Part shown: one piece after another, positions 1 through 8,165 of the stretch | How the letters are laid out: each line of letters opens with the position of its first letter | Position numbering within the stretch: the first letter of the stretch is position 1 | Assembly: GCA_900110635.1 (NCBI GenBank) | Contig: FOEK01000017.1 | Location: forward strand, 1-64,000 | Direction: 5' to 3' | DNA: 64,000 nucleotides | Source of the DNA: Lachnospiraceae bacterium NE2001 | Lineage (GTDB): Bacteria; Bacillota; Clostridia; Lachnospirales; Lachnospiraceae | Notes under the pieces: model-generated | Databases searched by the model: none | What the model saw: only the letters and a program-made list of their open reading frames with translations | What the model was told of the DNA's origin: nothing | Translations under genes and position numbers: made by a program

Positions 1-2
1 TT

Positions 3-293
3 AGCGGAAGAACCGCCCGAATGGTCAGCCGTTTCAGATGTCCAGTTGACATCATCGGTATGACAACATCCGCCAAGGTATGGCGCAAGCTGAACCTTTC
101 CTGGGGACTTACTCCAGTAATGTGCGGTATGTATGACAGTATGGAGGAAATGTTTGCCAACTCCGTTCAGGAGGCTACAGCAGCCCTTGGGCTTGAAAAG
201 GGCGACAATGTTGTAATCACAGGTGGTATGGTTAACGGAACCAGTGGAAATACCAACCTGATCAAAGTAGAAGAAATAGACCGCGCATGGTAA
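3..293 (+). CDS. pyk: Pyruvate kinase, C-terminal fragment (5' end outside window)
   Basis: Last ~96 residues of pyruvate kinase, which makes pyruvate and ATP from phosphoenolpyruvate in the cytoplasm. The reading frame is open from base 3 and begins with SGRTARMVSRFRCP, the usual start of the alpha/beta C-terminal domain. It then shows the 'LSWGLTPV' strand, the 'A...LGLEKGDNVVITGG' segment and the closing 'SGNTNLIKVEEI'. In the family this domain holds the allosteric sugar-phosphate site. The gene ends with TAA at 291-293 and a family A palindrome follows within a few bases. The internal ATG at 21 is only a methionine codon in the middle of the domain. Confidence 0.93.
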   Translation, partial: SGRTARMVSRFRCPVDIIGMTTSAKVWRKLNLSWGLTPVMCGMYDSMEEMFANSVQEATAALGLEKGDNVVITGGMVNGTSGNTNLIKVEEIDRAW

Positions 294-298
294 CGCAC

Positions 299-358
299 AA
301 AATGTGTGAGTGGGGTCCGTCCCCATTGCACCTAGGTCTGTCCCCAATTGCACATTTT
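299..358. repeat. Family A palindromic repeat, copy 1
   Basis: A roughly 60-base element of two nested inverted repeats built on GGGGAC/GTCCCC with ATGTGCA-type ends. It is in the opposite orientation to the copies at 29419-29477 and 30398-30453 and is the most degenerate of the three. It lies directly behind pyruvate kinase and could help end its transcription. The layout resembles REP sequences mobilised by tyrosine transposases (inference). Confidence 0.8.
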
Positions 359-385
359 GGGAAGAATAAAGGAGGTGACGAATTA

Positions 386-505
386 ATGGAATATGAACCG
401 AAACAGGATATTGATTATCACTTGTGCTTCTTAAGCAGAATAGAAAAAATAAACCATATATTTGTCACCGGCAGAAAGGCTCATTCTGCGCTTCATTTTG
501 ATTGA
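386..505 (+). CDS. Possible 39-residue leader ORF upstream of mgtE
   Basis: An ATG follows a strong Shine-Dalgarno (AGGAGGTGA at 370-378) with good spacing and opens a 39-codon frame starting MEYEPKQDID. I recognise no homologue. The frame reads upstream into the family A repeat, so the ATG at 287 is not a credible start. It ends 65 bases before mgtE. It could be a genuine microprotein, a leader peptide controlling the magnesium channel, or a chance frame behind an RBS-like piece of a structured leader. I could not match the leader to the M-box by eye. Confidence 0.3.
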   Translation: MEYEPKQDIDYHLCFLSRIEKINHIFVTGRKAHSALHFD

Positions 506-570
506 TAAGAATGTTGCGATGAATCCCATTTCCAAAGGGTGACGATATAGGTATCGTAGGAGATGAGATC

Positions 571-1923
571 ATGGATGAGAAAATGATAGAACTAGAAACA
601 GTCATGGAGCTCCTTCAGGGAAGACATTTCGCGGAGCTTCGTGAACTTTTAAGAGATGCAAATACTATCGATGTTGCCCAGCTTCTGGGCGAGGTTCCAG
701 ATGACAAGCTGCTGCTTCTGTATCGACTTCTTCCGAAGGAGGACGCTGCTGACGTGTTCTCTGAAATGGAGCACGAGGAGCAGGAAATGCTGATCAGAGC
801 ATTTAATGATCGAGAGATTCGTGAAGTGCTTGAAGAGATGTACATAGATGATGCCGTTGATATGATTGAGGAAATGCCTGCAGTCGTAGTCAACAAGATA
901 CTGCGTCACGCCGATCCGGAGACCCGTAAGGAGATAAACGAGCTCCTTCAGTATCCTGAGGATAGCGCGGGATCAGTTATGACCACCGAGTATATGAGTC
1001 TGAAAAGTGATATGACGGTGGCAGATGCATTTGAAAGAATCAGAAGAACAGCCGATGAGAAGGAGGACATCTATACCTGTTATGTGGTAAGTCCCTCCAG
1101 AAAGCTTCAGGGAATTGTGAGTCTGAAGGATATGTTCCTTGTGTCAAAGGAAACTCTTATCGGCGACATAATGGAGACCAACATTATCTCGGCCAACACC
1201 CTGGACGACCAGGAGCAGGTGGCTAAGGATATGGCAAAGTACAACCTTACCACCATTCCCATAGTTGATAAGGAACAGCGTCTGGTTGGAATCGTTACAG
1301 TCGATGATGCTATCGATGTCATCCAGGAAGAGAACACCGAGGATATCGAGATGATGGCTGCTATCACTCCTACCGATAAGCCCTACATCAGCACCGGCTT
1401 CTTCGAGACTTATAAGAAGCGTATCCCATGGCTCCTGCTGCTGATGATCTCAGCTACATTTACAGGCGCAATTATCACCAAATATGAGAGCGCACTGGGA
1501 AAATACGTAATACTTACAGCATATATTCCGATGCTTATGGATACAGGTGGAAATGCCGGCTCTCAGGCTTCGGTTTCGATCATTCGTGGTCTCTCACTTG
1601 ATGAGATAGAGTTTAAGGATATATTTAGAATACAAGGCAAGGAACTTCTGGTGGCACTGCTGTGTGGAACGACTCTTGCTATTGCAAACTTTGTTAAGCT
1701 TCTGGTATTCGATAAGGTTGCTGTTGTTATTGCGCTTGTTGTTTGCAGTACCTTGCTGCTAACTGTTGCTGTCGCAAAGTTTGTTGGCTGCTCTCTGCCG
1801 ATTCTGGCGAAGCGAATTGGCTTTGATCCTGCGGTAATGGCGAGCCCATTTATCACCACTATTGTTGATGCTATATCACTGATCATATATTTCCAGCTGG
1901 CATCCCACATCCTGCATATGTAG
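571..1923 (+). CDS. mgtE: Magnesium transporter MgtE
   Basis: 450 residues, the normal MgtE length. A helical N domain (about 5-130) with repeated 'LPxEDAADVFSEM'-type units is followed by two CBS domains (about 135-255), a plug helix and five membrane segments (about 283-450). The pore signature MLMDTGGNAGSQAS starts at residue 321. MgtE is a magnesium-selective channel in the cytoplasmic membrane, closed when magnesium binds the N and CBS domains. The start at 571 has AGGAG nine bases upstream. The 277-base leader holds a family A repeat and a possible small ORF, so RNA-level control is plausible but unproven. Confidence 0.96.
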   Translation: MDEKMIELETVMELLQGRHFAELRELLRDANTIDVAQLLGEVPDDKLLLLYRLLPKEDAADVFSEMEHEEQEMLIRAFNDREIREVLEEMYIDDAVDMIEEMPAVVVNKILRHADPETRKEINELLQYPEDSAGSVMTTEYMSLKSDMTVADAFERIRRTADEKEDIYTCYVVSPSRKLQGIVSLKDMFLVSKETLIGDIMETNIISANTLDDQEQVAKDMAKYNLTTIPIVDKEQRLVGIVTVDDAIDVIQEENTEDIEMMAAITPTDKPYISTGFFETYKKRIPWLLLLMISATFTGAIITKYESALGKYVILTAYIPMLMDTGGNAGSQASVSIIRGLSLDEIEFKDIFRIQGKELLVALLCGTTLAIANFVKLLVFDKVAVVIALVVCSTLLLTVAVAKFVGCSLPILAKRIGFDPAVMASPFITTIVDAISLIIYFQLASHILHM

Positions 1924-2026
1924 GCTGATGATCAGCTGCCTGGCAGAATAATTATCTGTCAGAAGAATTGCTGGCACATAATTTGCCTAGAAGAATAATT
2001 GTATAGAAGGAAGGCGTTTATTGTAA

Positions 2027-2653
2027 ATGAAAAATGCTGATATGAAGGAAAAGCTTCTGGAGTCTTTTAGGGAACTGGCGAAAAACGCTCCTATCGATAA
2101 GATTACAGTGAGACAGATTTCAGAAAAATGTGGCGTAACAACGCAGACATTTTACAATCATTTTCCTGATAAATACGAACTGGTTCACTGGGCGTATCAG
2201 AAAAGACTGGACCGTCTGTTTAAAGAACTTGAATCGGGAGAAATCGATTTTAAGACTTTCCTTCGAGGCTATCTGTCAGACTATCAGACCAATTCGGCGT
2301 TTATACTGAATGCCGTGGCAAACACAAGGGGGGAGGACTCCTATTCGACAAGGGGAGGACGATATTTCTGTGAAAGTATAGAACGTGAAACGTGCCGCGT
2401 TCTTAATGTAGAAGAATTGTCTCTTGAGTACAAGCTGCTTATCAAGGCTTATGTCGGTGGTTTTACAAATCTGATACTTTACTGGTTGAGTAATGGTGAC
2501 GAGATATCAATTGATGACATGGTAACTGCTCTGGCGGATGCGGTTCCACAGAAGCTTAAAGATGATTATGTTAAACGCAATTCCAAATCCGCTAAAATAA
2601 AGGATTCTAAAGAGTTTACAAAAAATCATAGAATTATTAGCACTCATACTTGA
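2027..2653 (+). CDS. TetR/AcrR family transcriptional regulator
   Basis: 208 residues. The N-terminal helix-turn-helix (about 5-50) has the TetR pattern: 'ITVRQISEKCGVTTQTFYNHFPDKYELV'-like, with the recognition helix at TTQTFYNHF. The rest is an all-helical ligand/dimer domain resembling the DhaS-type TetR subgroup. Its ligand and targets cannot be told from sequence. The C-terminus is odd: the last residues (ISTHT) and the stop codon are encoded by the left arm and spacer of a CIRCE operator that serves the next gene, so this tail may have been captured rather than selected. An extended purine-rich RBS (GAAGGAAGG) lies before the start. Confidence 0.88.
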   Translation: MKNADMKEKLLESFRELAKNAPIDKITVRQISEKCGVTTQTFYNHFPDKYELVHWAYQKRLDRLFKELESGEIDFKTFLRGYLSDYQTNSAFILNAVANTRGEDSYSTRGGRYFCESIERETCRVLNVEELSLEYKLLIKAYVGGFTNLILYWLSNGDEISIDDMVTALADAVPQKLKDDYVKRNSKSAKIKDSKEFTKNHRIISTHT

Positions 2654-2663
2654 CGAGTGCTAA
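2637..2663 (+). promoter_or_regulatory. CIRCE operator (HrcA binding site)
   Basis: Perfect CIRCE consensus: TTAGCACTC, nine bases, GAGTGCTAA. HrcA binds this element and represses heat-shock genes. Here it overlaps the stop codon of the TetR gene and the -35 box of the hsp20 promoter. Confidence 0.97.
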
Positions 2664-2678
2664 TAATTGTGATATAAC
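2650..2678 (+). promoter_or_regulatory. Sigma-A promoter of hsp20
   Basis: -35 TTGACG (2650-2655), 17-base spacer, -10 TATAAC (2673-2678). The -35 box lies inside the CIRCE element, so bound HrcA would block RNA polymerase. Confidence 0.85.
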
Positions 2679-2689
2679 GTATACATAAA

Positions 2690-2806
2690 TCAAAAACATA
2701 TTAAGAAAACGTACAGAAAGCCCTCCTGGAAATGCTGAGAAAGCAGGGTGAAACTGCTGACAAGGCGAAGCGACCTTCTGTATGACAAAAGAAGGAGGAA
2801 TGATTT
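2690..2806 (+). promoter_or_regulatory. Structured hsp20 leader with anti-Shine-Dalgarno
   Basis: The transcribed leader of about 120 bases contains CCTCCT (2722-2727), fully complementary to the AGGAGG ribosome site (2793-2798). It also has a second pairing, TACAGAA (2712-2718) with TTCTGTA (2776-2782). The two pairings cross, so they form either a pseudoknot or two alternative states. Such masking of the ribosome site is typical of RNA thermometers of small heat-shock genes. Folding was done by eye only. Confidence 0.5.
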
Positions 2807-3298
2807 ATGTATTATCCAAGTTTATTTAATGGCGATTTCGCAAGTGATCTGTTTGATGAGGTTCTCAATTTCCCAGTTGATTATGGCAAGAGACTTAGGA
2901 ACGAGATGCTCGACAAGAAGAGATGTACCACTGATATTAAAGAGTACGATGACAGGTACGAGCTTGAGATGGAGTTTCCTGGTTTTGACAAGGGCGAGAT
3001 CAAGGCAGAGCTTAAGAATGGTTACCTGATCGTAGGCGCAGAGCATACTGAGAAGAAAGATACTACTGAGGCTGCTGAGGGCGAAGTTGAAGGCGCCGAG
3101 GCACCAAAGAAGGACGTGCCAAAGTATATCTGCCGTGAGAGATTCCGCGGAAAGACTGAAAGAAGCTTCTATGTAGGCAAGGATCTTAGCAAGGATGACA
3201 TCAAGGCTCAGTACACAAATGGTATCTTAACCCTTGTAATTCCAAAGAAAGTTGCCAGACCTGAAGGCGAGAGCGAGATTATATCTATCACCGATTAA
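2807..3298 (+). CDS. hsp20: Small heat-shock protein, Hsp20/alpha-crystallin family
   Basis: 163 residues. An N-terminal arm (about 1-35, MYYPSLFNGDFASDLFDEV) precedes the alpha-crystallin domain (about 38-155): 'TDIKEYDDRYELEMEFPGFDKGEIKAEL' opens it and 'YTNGILTLVIPKK' is the A-x-x-NGvLt signature. An acidic insertion (about 85-105) sits in the middle loop. The protein is an ATP-independent holdase that binds unfolding proteins in the cytoplasm. Control is visible at two levels: a CIRCE operator over the promoter, and a leader that can pair with the ribosome site. AGGAGG stands eight bases before the ATG. A strong terminator follows. Confidence 0.95.
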   Translation: MYYPSLFNGDFASDLFDEVLNFPVDYGKRLRNEMLDKKRCTTDIKEYDDRYELEMEFPGFDKGEIKAELKNGYLIVGAEHTEKKDTTEAAEGEVEGAEAPKKDVPKYICRERFRGKTERSFYVGKDLSKDDIKAQYTNGILTLVIPKKVARPEGESEIISITD

Positions 3299-3338
3299 TA
3301 CCCTGGCCGATCAATACAAATATTTTGTCACATTTATA

Positions 3339-3371
3339 CAAGACGGAGTGTTTATCTCCGTCTTGTTTTTT
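3339..3371 (+). terminator. Rho-independent terminator of hsp20
   Basis: Ten-base-pair stem CAAGACGGAG / CTCCGTCTTG around a seven-base loop, followed by six T. Confidence 0.93.
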
Positions 3372-3440
3372 GTTGTATTTTTCACGAAAATTGTGGTAAA
3401 ATATTGCTGTTTGGAATCTTTTGATAAATAGGGTAGTGAA

Positions 3441-4337
3441 GTGGATAAAAGGAAGTTTATAAAAAAGCTGGAAAAGAATATCGGCATCAAGAAGGTGAAG
3501 AATCAGATCAGAGCCATTAGTGCGCTTTTCGTATTCCTTGTTATAGGCGGTGCATTTGCCATTTACATGAATCATAATGGCGTATGGCTGTCCTATGGTG
3601 TTATTGTTGCCGCTGTTGCCATGATCATTCTGGCGCTTTTCATGTCCTACCGAATTAAGCTTCAAAAGAGACTGAATGATATAAGACTTGATTATAGAGA
3701 GTATATCGTGTCGCCTTATGCACAGAGGTTTTTTGAAAGTGGTGAGTTCAATATCAAGAAGGGACCTACGGAGCGTGAGATAATTGCAACCAATATGTTC
3801 TCCGACGACACCCACTACAGATATACATCTTCAAATGAACTGAAGGGAGTTCATAAGAACATTAAGTTTATGAATGCCGATGTATTTGAGGATGCTGTTA
3901 TCTCAGAGGGAAACGAGAGAAGCGAGGTACATATCAGAGGACGCTTCTTCGAGTTTGATCTGGATACTCAGAATATCAACCCTGTTGTTCTGACCTCATC
4001 CTCTGCACCTATGCTGGAATGCCAGAATGGACGGATCAAACCAATACAGCCGAAGAATGATGTGGTTGGCCGTATGTTCCGAGTGTATGCATTTGACGAG
4101 AAGGAGGCCAACAACCTCCTCACCGATAATATGATATATAAGCTGAGACAGCTGGTAGGTCTTCAGCTGGGAAGAATATACAAGATATGCTTTGCAAATG
4201 GTAAGACCTATGTATACTTCACCACAGAAACCAGTACCTACGAGGAAGTTCTCACCAAGTCTCACGATGTTGAAACAGAGCTTGCCAAAGTCCGCGATAA
4301 GTTCTCGGTTGTAGGCAAGATTATAGATATCATGTAA
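3441..4337 (+). CDS. DUF3137-like membrane protein
   Basis: 298 residues from a GTG start with a weak GGGTAGTGA before it. Two hydrophobic segments near the N-terminus (about 25-45 and 50-70) form a hairpin, followed by a large soluble domain. The soluble part contains 'YTSSNELKGVHKNIKF' and 'RGRFFEFD' strings like those of the DUF3137 (galanin-like) family, whose function is unknown. The soluble domain probably faces the cytoplasm because both ends of the hairpin are lysine-rich. It is followed 20 bases later by the DUF1858 gene, so the two may be co-transcribed. Confidence 0.6.
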   Translation: MDKRKFIKKLEKNIGIKKVKNQIRAISALFVFLVIGGAFAIYMNHNGVWLSYGVIVAAVAMIILALFMSYRIKLQKRLNDIRLDYREYIVSPYAQRFFESGEFNIKKGPTEREIIATNMFSDDTHYRYTSSNELKGVHKNIKFMNADVFEDAVISEGNERSEVHIRGRFFEFDLDTQNINPVVLTSSSAPMLECQNGRIKPIQPKNDVVGRMFRVYAFDEKEANNLLTDNMIYKLRQLVGLQLGRIYKICFANGKTYVYFTTETSTYEEVLTKSHDVETELAKVRDKFSVVGKIIDIM

Positions 4338-4357
4338 GACAGAAAGAAGGAAAGATT

Positions 4358-4753
4358 ATGGCAGAAGAAGTTTATAATGCTGGAAATGCTGATACTGATA
4401 ACATTACATCCAAGGTGATGGACAGTGCAGTAGCATCTGATGATGGAAAGTCCCTGAATCTCGGTGGGGACAACAAGAGCGGCAGACCAGATCCATCAAC
4501 ACTTAAGGTTGATGAAGATGGAATTATTGAGTACATTACCCCAGATATGATCATTGGTGATATCATTACCTGGTATCCAGATGCATCTCTTGTACTTATG
4601 AAATGTGGTATGCACTGCATCAGCTGCGGAGTATCACAGTTTGAAACACTGGATCAGGCCTGTGCAGTTCACGGCCTCTATACAGATGACGTTGCCAAGG
4701 TTGTAAATGATTACCTCACACAGACCCTTGGTGATAAGAAAACGGAAGAATAA
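4358..4753 (+). CDS. DUF1858 domain protein (redox-disulfide type)
   Basis: 131 residues. The first ~60 are polar and low in complexity. The rest (about 62-125) is a DUF1858 domain: 'ITPDMIIGDIITWYPDASLVLMKCGMHCISC' with the paired cysteines MKCGMHCISCG. DUF1858 proteins are linked in other genomes to the hybrid-cluster protein and to iron-sulfur repair, and the cysteine pair is thought to be a redox disulfide; their reaction is unknown. The long N-terminal extension is unusual, since most members are 65-80 residues. A family C repeat follows the stop. Confidence 0.8.
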   Translation: MAEEVYNAGNADTDNITSKVMDSAVASDDGKSLNLGGDNKSGRPDPSTLKVDEDGIIEYITPDMIIGDIITWYPDASLVLMKCGMHCISCGVSQFETLDQACAVHGLYTDDVAKVVNDYLTQTLGDKKTEE

Positions 4754-4808
4754 GCCTTCTCCTTGAGGAGAAGGTGGCTGAGCGAAGCGAAGACGGATGA
4801 GGTGTCAT
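4754..4808 (+). repeat. Family C palindromic repeat, copy 1
   Basis: CCTTCTCC-TTGA-GGAGAAGG hairpin, a second AGCGAAGCGAA-rich part, and the common end GATGAGGTGTCA. The same layout occurs at 10604-10654 and, inverted, at 42467-42518 and 43351-43402. This type of element is widespread in Lachnospiraceae and may be a MITE-like miniature element. Confidence 0.8.
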
Positions 4809-4848
4809 CTTGAGCGAAGCGAAATATAAATCGAGAGGAAAAGATAAA

Positions 4849-7800
4849 ATGTACGATAAGGTATCTACAAAACTTAACTTTGCTGAAAATGAAGAAAAGG
4901 TACTTAAGTTTTGGAACGAAGAAAAAATCTTTGAAAAAAGTATAGATGAGAAGAAGGACCTTCCAACCTATACATTCTATGATGGACCACCAACGGCTAA
5001 TGGTATGCCACACATTGGTCATGTTCTCACTCGTGTAATTAAAGATATGATTCCACGTTACCAGACAATGAAGGGTCACAAGGTCATTCGTAAGGCTGGT
5101 TGGGATACTCACGGCCTTCCAGTTGAGCTGGAGGTTGAGAAGGCTATCGGAATAGATGGCAAGGATCAGATCGAACAGTACGGAATCGAGCCATTTATCA
5201 GCAAATGTAAAGAATCCGTATGGAAATATAAGGGACTCTGGGAGAGATTCTCAGGCAAGGTCGGCTTCTGGGCTGATATGGATGATCCATATGTAACATA
5301 TCACAATGACTACATCGAGTCAGAGTGGTGGGCTCTTAAGAAGATCTGGGATATGGGACTTCTTTATAAGGGCTTCAAGGTAGTTCCTTACTGTCCAAGA
5401 TGTGGAACTCCACTTTCATCTCATGAGGTTGCTCAGGGTTATAAGAAAGTAAAAGAAAGATCTGCAGTTGTACGTTTTAAGGCTAAGGTAGCTGAAGGCG
5501 AGGAGCAGTACTATTTCCTTGCCTGGACCACAACTCCTTGGACACTGCCTTCAAACCTGGCTCTCTGCGTTAACCCAGAGGAGACATATTGTAAGGTAAA
5601 GGCCTGCGACGGCTATACATACGTAATGGCTGAGGCACTTCTCGATACAGTTCTTGGACCTCTCGCTGAAGAGAAGGTTAAGAATGATGCTGGTGAAATG
5701 GTACTTAAGTACAGCACTGACGAGACGGACGGCAAGGCTTACGTAAAGCTTGAATCCTGCAAGGGTACAGACCTTGAAGGACTTGAATATGAGCCACTTT
5801 ATGAGGCAGCTGCAGCTGGTGCAGCAAAGCAGCACAAGAAGGCACATTTCATCGTAGTTGATGACTATGTAACAATGTCAGATGGTACTGGTATTGTTCA
5901 TATCGCTCCTGCATTTGGTGAGGACGATGGACGTGTTGGTCGTAAGTATGACCTGCCATTTGTTCAGTTCGTTGATTCAAAGGGTAATATGTCCGGAGAT
6001 ACTCCATTTACAGGACTCTTTGTAAAGGACGCTGATCCAAAGGTTCTCGTTGATCTTGATAGCAGAAGCCTTCTGTTCTCAGCTCCTAAGTTTGAGCATG
6101 ACTATCCATTCTGCTGGAGATGTGATACACCACTCATCTACTATGCAAGAGAGTCATGGTTCATCAAGATGACAGAAGTTAGCGAGCGTATGGTTGCTAA
6201 CAATAATACAGTAAACTGGATTCCAGAAGGTATCGGTCAGGGACGTTTCGGCGAGTGGCTGAAGAACGTTCAGGACTGGGGACTCTCAAGAGATAGATAC
6301 TGGGGTACACCTCTCAATGTCTGGGAGTGTGCTGACTGCGGTAAGAGAGATACCATCGGTTCTATCGCAGAGCTCCGTGAAAGAGGAAAGATGGAGGATG
6401 GAAGCGAGGTTCCTGAGGATATCGAGCTTCACAGACCATTTGTTGACGGCGTAGTTCTTACCTGTCCTGACTGCGGCAAGCCAATGAGGAGAGTTCCAGA
6501 GGTTATTGACTGCTGGTTCGACTCAGGTGCTATGCCATTTGCTCAGTGGCATTATCCATTTGAGAATAAGGAAATCTTCGAGGAGAACTTCCCTGCAGAC
6601 TTTATCTCTGAGGCTGTTGATCAGACCCGTGGATGGTTCTATTCACTTATGGCTATCTCAACACTTCTCTTTGATAAGTCACCATATAAGAACGTAATCG
6701 TTCTTGGTCTTGTTCTTGATGAGGATGGTCAGAAGATGTCCAAGTCAAAGGGAAATGCAGTTGATCCTATGGAGGCTCTCGAGAAGTTCGGTGCTGACGC
6801 AATCCGTTGGTACTTCTATACAAACTCACAGCCATGGCTTCCAAACCGTTTCCACGAGGGAGCAGTTATGGAAGGTCAGCGTAAGTTCATGGGAACACTG
6901 TGGAATACATATGCGTTCTACACACTTTATGCTGAGATCGATCAGTTCGATCCTACTAAGTATTCATTTGATACTAACTCTTTAACTGTTATGGACAAAT
7001 GGCTTCTTTCAAAGCTCAACACCGCAGTTAAGGTATTTGATCAGAATCTTGGTGCTTACAAGATTCCAGAGGCAGCAGCAGTTCTGACTGACTTCGTTGA
7101 TGAGCTCAGTAACTGGTATGTAAGACGCTGCCGTGAGAGATTCTGGGCTAAGGGTATGGAGCAGGATAAGATCAATGCTTACATGACTCTTTATACAGCT
7201 CTTACAACTATCTGTAAGGTGGCTGCACCTATGGTGCCATTCCTCACAGAGAGCATTTACCAGAATCTTGTTAGAAATGTAGATAAGGATGCTCCGATCA
7301 GTATCCACCTCTGCGATTATCCAGAAGTTGATGAGTCACTTATTGATGCTGAACTTGAAGCTTCTATGGAAGCAGTTCTTGCAATCAAGACATTTGGTAG
7401 TGCTGCACGTAATACAGCTAATATCAAGAACCGTCAGCCAATTGCCAACATGTATGTTAAGTCAAATGTTGAACTTAATGAGTTCTATATTGATATCATC
7501 AAGGATGAGCTGAACATCAAGAATGTTGAGTTTAAGGACGACCTTTCAGCATTTTCGTCTTATACATTTAAGCCTCAGCTGAGAACAGTTGGTCCTAAGT
7601 ACGGCAAGCTTCTTGGAGGAATCAAGGAGTATCTTACAAACATCGAGGATGGAAATGCTGCTTATGCCAAGCTTAAAGAAGAGGGGGCTCTTAAGTTTGA
7701 AGTAAATGGTGAGCCAGTTGAACTCCTTGAGGAGGATCTGCTCATCGATGTAGCTGAGAGCGGCGACTATACAACATTTGGTGACAATAAGTACACCGTT

Positions 7801-8082
7801 GTTATAGATACTAAGCTTACGCCAGAGCTTATTGAAGAAGGCTTCGTAAGAGAGATCATTTCAAAGGTACAGACACTTAGAAAAGAGGCTGATTTCGAGG
7901 TAACAGATCATATCACACTTTACATCGCAGGCAGCGATAAGATCAGTGAGATCGTTACAAGGAACGCTGATAAGATCAAGTCAAGCGTACTTGCTGACTA
8001 CATCAAGCTCGGTTCTATGGCAGGCTTCACTAAGGAGCTTGACATCAACGGCGAGGAAGCAACCTTTGGCGTAGCCAAATAA
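4849..8082 (+). CDS. ileS: Isoleucyl-tRNA synthetase
   Basis: 1077 residues; charges tRNA-Ile in the cytoplasm. Class I motifs are present: PHIGH (HIGH at 55-58) and KMSKS (629-633). The CP1 editing domain lies between (about 180-400), with two cysteine-pair zinc knuckles ('CPRCGTP' and 'CPDCGKPM') in the body. At ~1080 residues this is the longer eukaryote-like class of IleS, the group that includes mupirocin-insensitive enzymes, not the ~920-residue type of E. coli. The start at 4849 has GAGAGGA upstream; the TTG at 4810 is part of the family C repeat. No T-box leader is visible, although many clostridial ileS genes have one. Confidence 0.97.
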   Translation: MYDKVSTKLNFAENEEKVLKFWNEEKIFEKSIDEKKDLPTYTFYDGPPTANGMPHIGHVLTRVIKDMIPRYQTMKGHKVIRKAGWDTHGLPVELEVEKAIGIDGKDQIEQYGIEPFISKCKESVWKYKGLWERFSGKVGFWADMDDPYVTYHNDYIESEWWALKKIWDMGLLYKGFKVVPYCPRCGTPLSSHEVAQGYKKVKERSAVVRFKAKVAEGEEQYYFLAWTTTPWTLPSNLALCVNPEETYCKVKACDGYTYVMAEALLDTVLGPLAEEKVKNDAGEMVLKYSTDETDGKAYVKLESCKGTDLEGLEYEPLYEAAAAGAAKQHKKAHFIVVDDYVTMSDGTGIVHIAPAFGEDDGRVGRKYDLPFVQFVDSKGNMSGDTPFTGLFVKDADPKVLVDLDSRSLLFSAPKFEHDYPFCWRCDTPLIYYARESWFIKMTEVSERMVANNNTVNWIPEGIGQGRFGEWLKNVQDWGLSRDRYWGTPLNVWECADCGKRDTIGSIAELRERGKMEDGSEVPEDIELHRPFVDGVVLTCPDCGKPMRRVPEVIDCWFDSGAMPFAQWHYPFENKEIFEENFPADFISEAVDQTRGWFYSLMAISTLLFDKSPYKNVIVLGLVLDEDGQKMSKSKGNAVDPMEALEKFGADAIRWYFYTNSQPWLPNRFHEGAVMEGQRKFMGTLWNTYAFYTLYAEIDQFDPTKYSFDTNSLTVMDKWLLSKLNTAVKVFDQNLGAYKIPEAAAVLTDFVDELSNWYVRRCRERFWAKGMEQDKINAYMTLYTALTTICKVAAPMVPFLTESIYQNLVRNVDKDAPISIHLCDYPEVDESLIDAELEASMEAVLAIKTFGSAARNTANIKNRQPIANMYVKSNVELNEFYIDIIKDELNIKNVEFKDDLSAFSSYTFKPQLRTVGPKYGKLLGGIKEYLTNIEDGNAAYAKLKEEGALKFEVNGEPVELLEEDLLIDVAESGDYTTFGDNKYTVVIDTKLTPELIEEGFVREIISKVQTLRKEADFEVTDHITLYIAGSDKISEIVTRNADKIKSSVLADYIKLGSMAGFTKELDINGEEATFGVAK

Positions 8083-8091
8083 TTAAGTTAA

Positions 8092-8127
8092 AATGAGTCA
8101 CTTTCCCTTCTGGGAAAATGACTCATT
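8092..8127 (+). terminator. Hairpin after ileS
   Basis: AATGAGTCA / TGACTCATT outer stem continuing into TTTCCC / GGGAAA around TTCT. The following bases are not T-rich, so it may be a weak terminator or an mRNA 3' stabiliser. Confidence 0.6.
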
Positions 8128-8165
8128 CGATACATTTATCAAATATGTAACCAGGAGGAGGATTT

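Noticed and set aside
287-505. 72-residue frame starting in the end of pyruvate kinase
   Set aside because: The first 33 codons read through a family A repeat; only the ATG at 386 has a ribosome site, so only the short version is listed.
3288-3815. 175-codon minus-strand frame over the hsp20 terminator and the DUF3137 gene
   Set aside because: It crosses a terminator and overlaps a better-supported gene; no protein pattern is visible.
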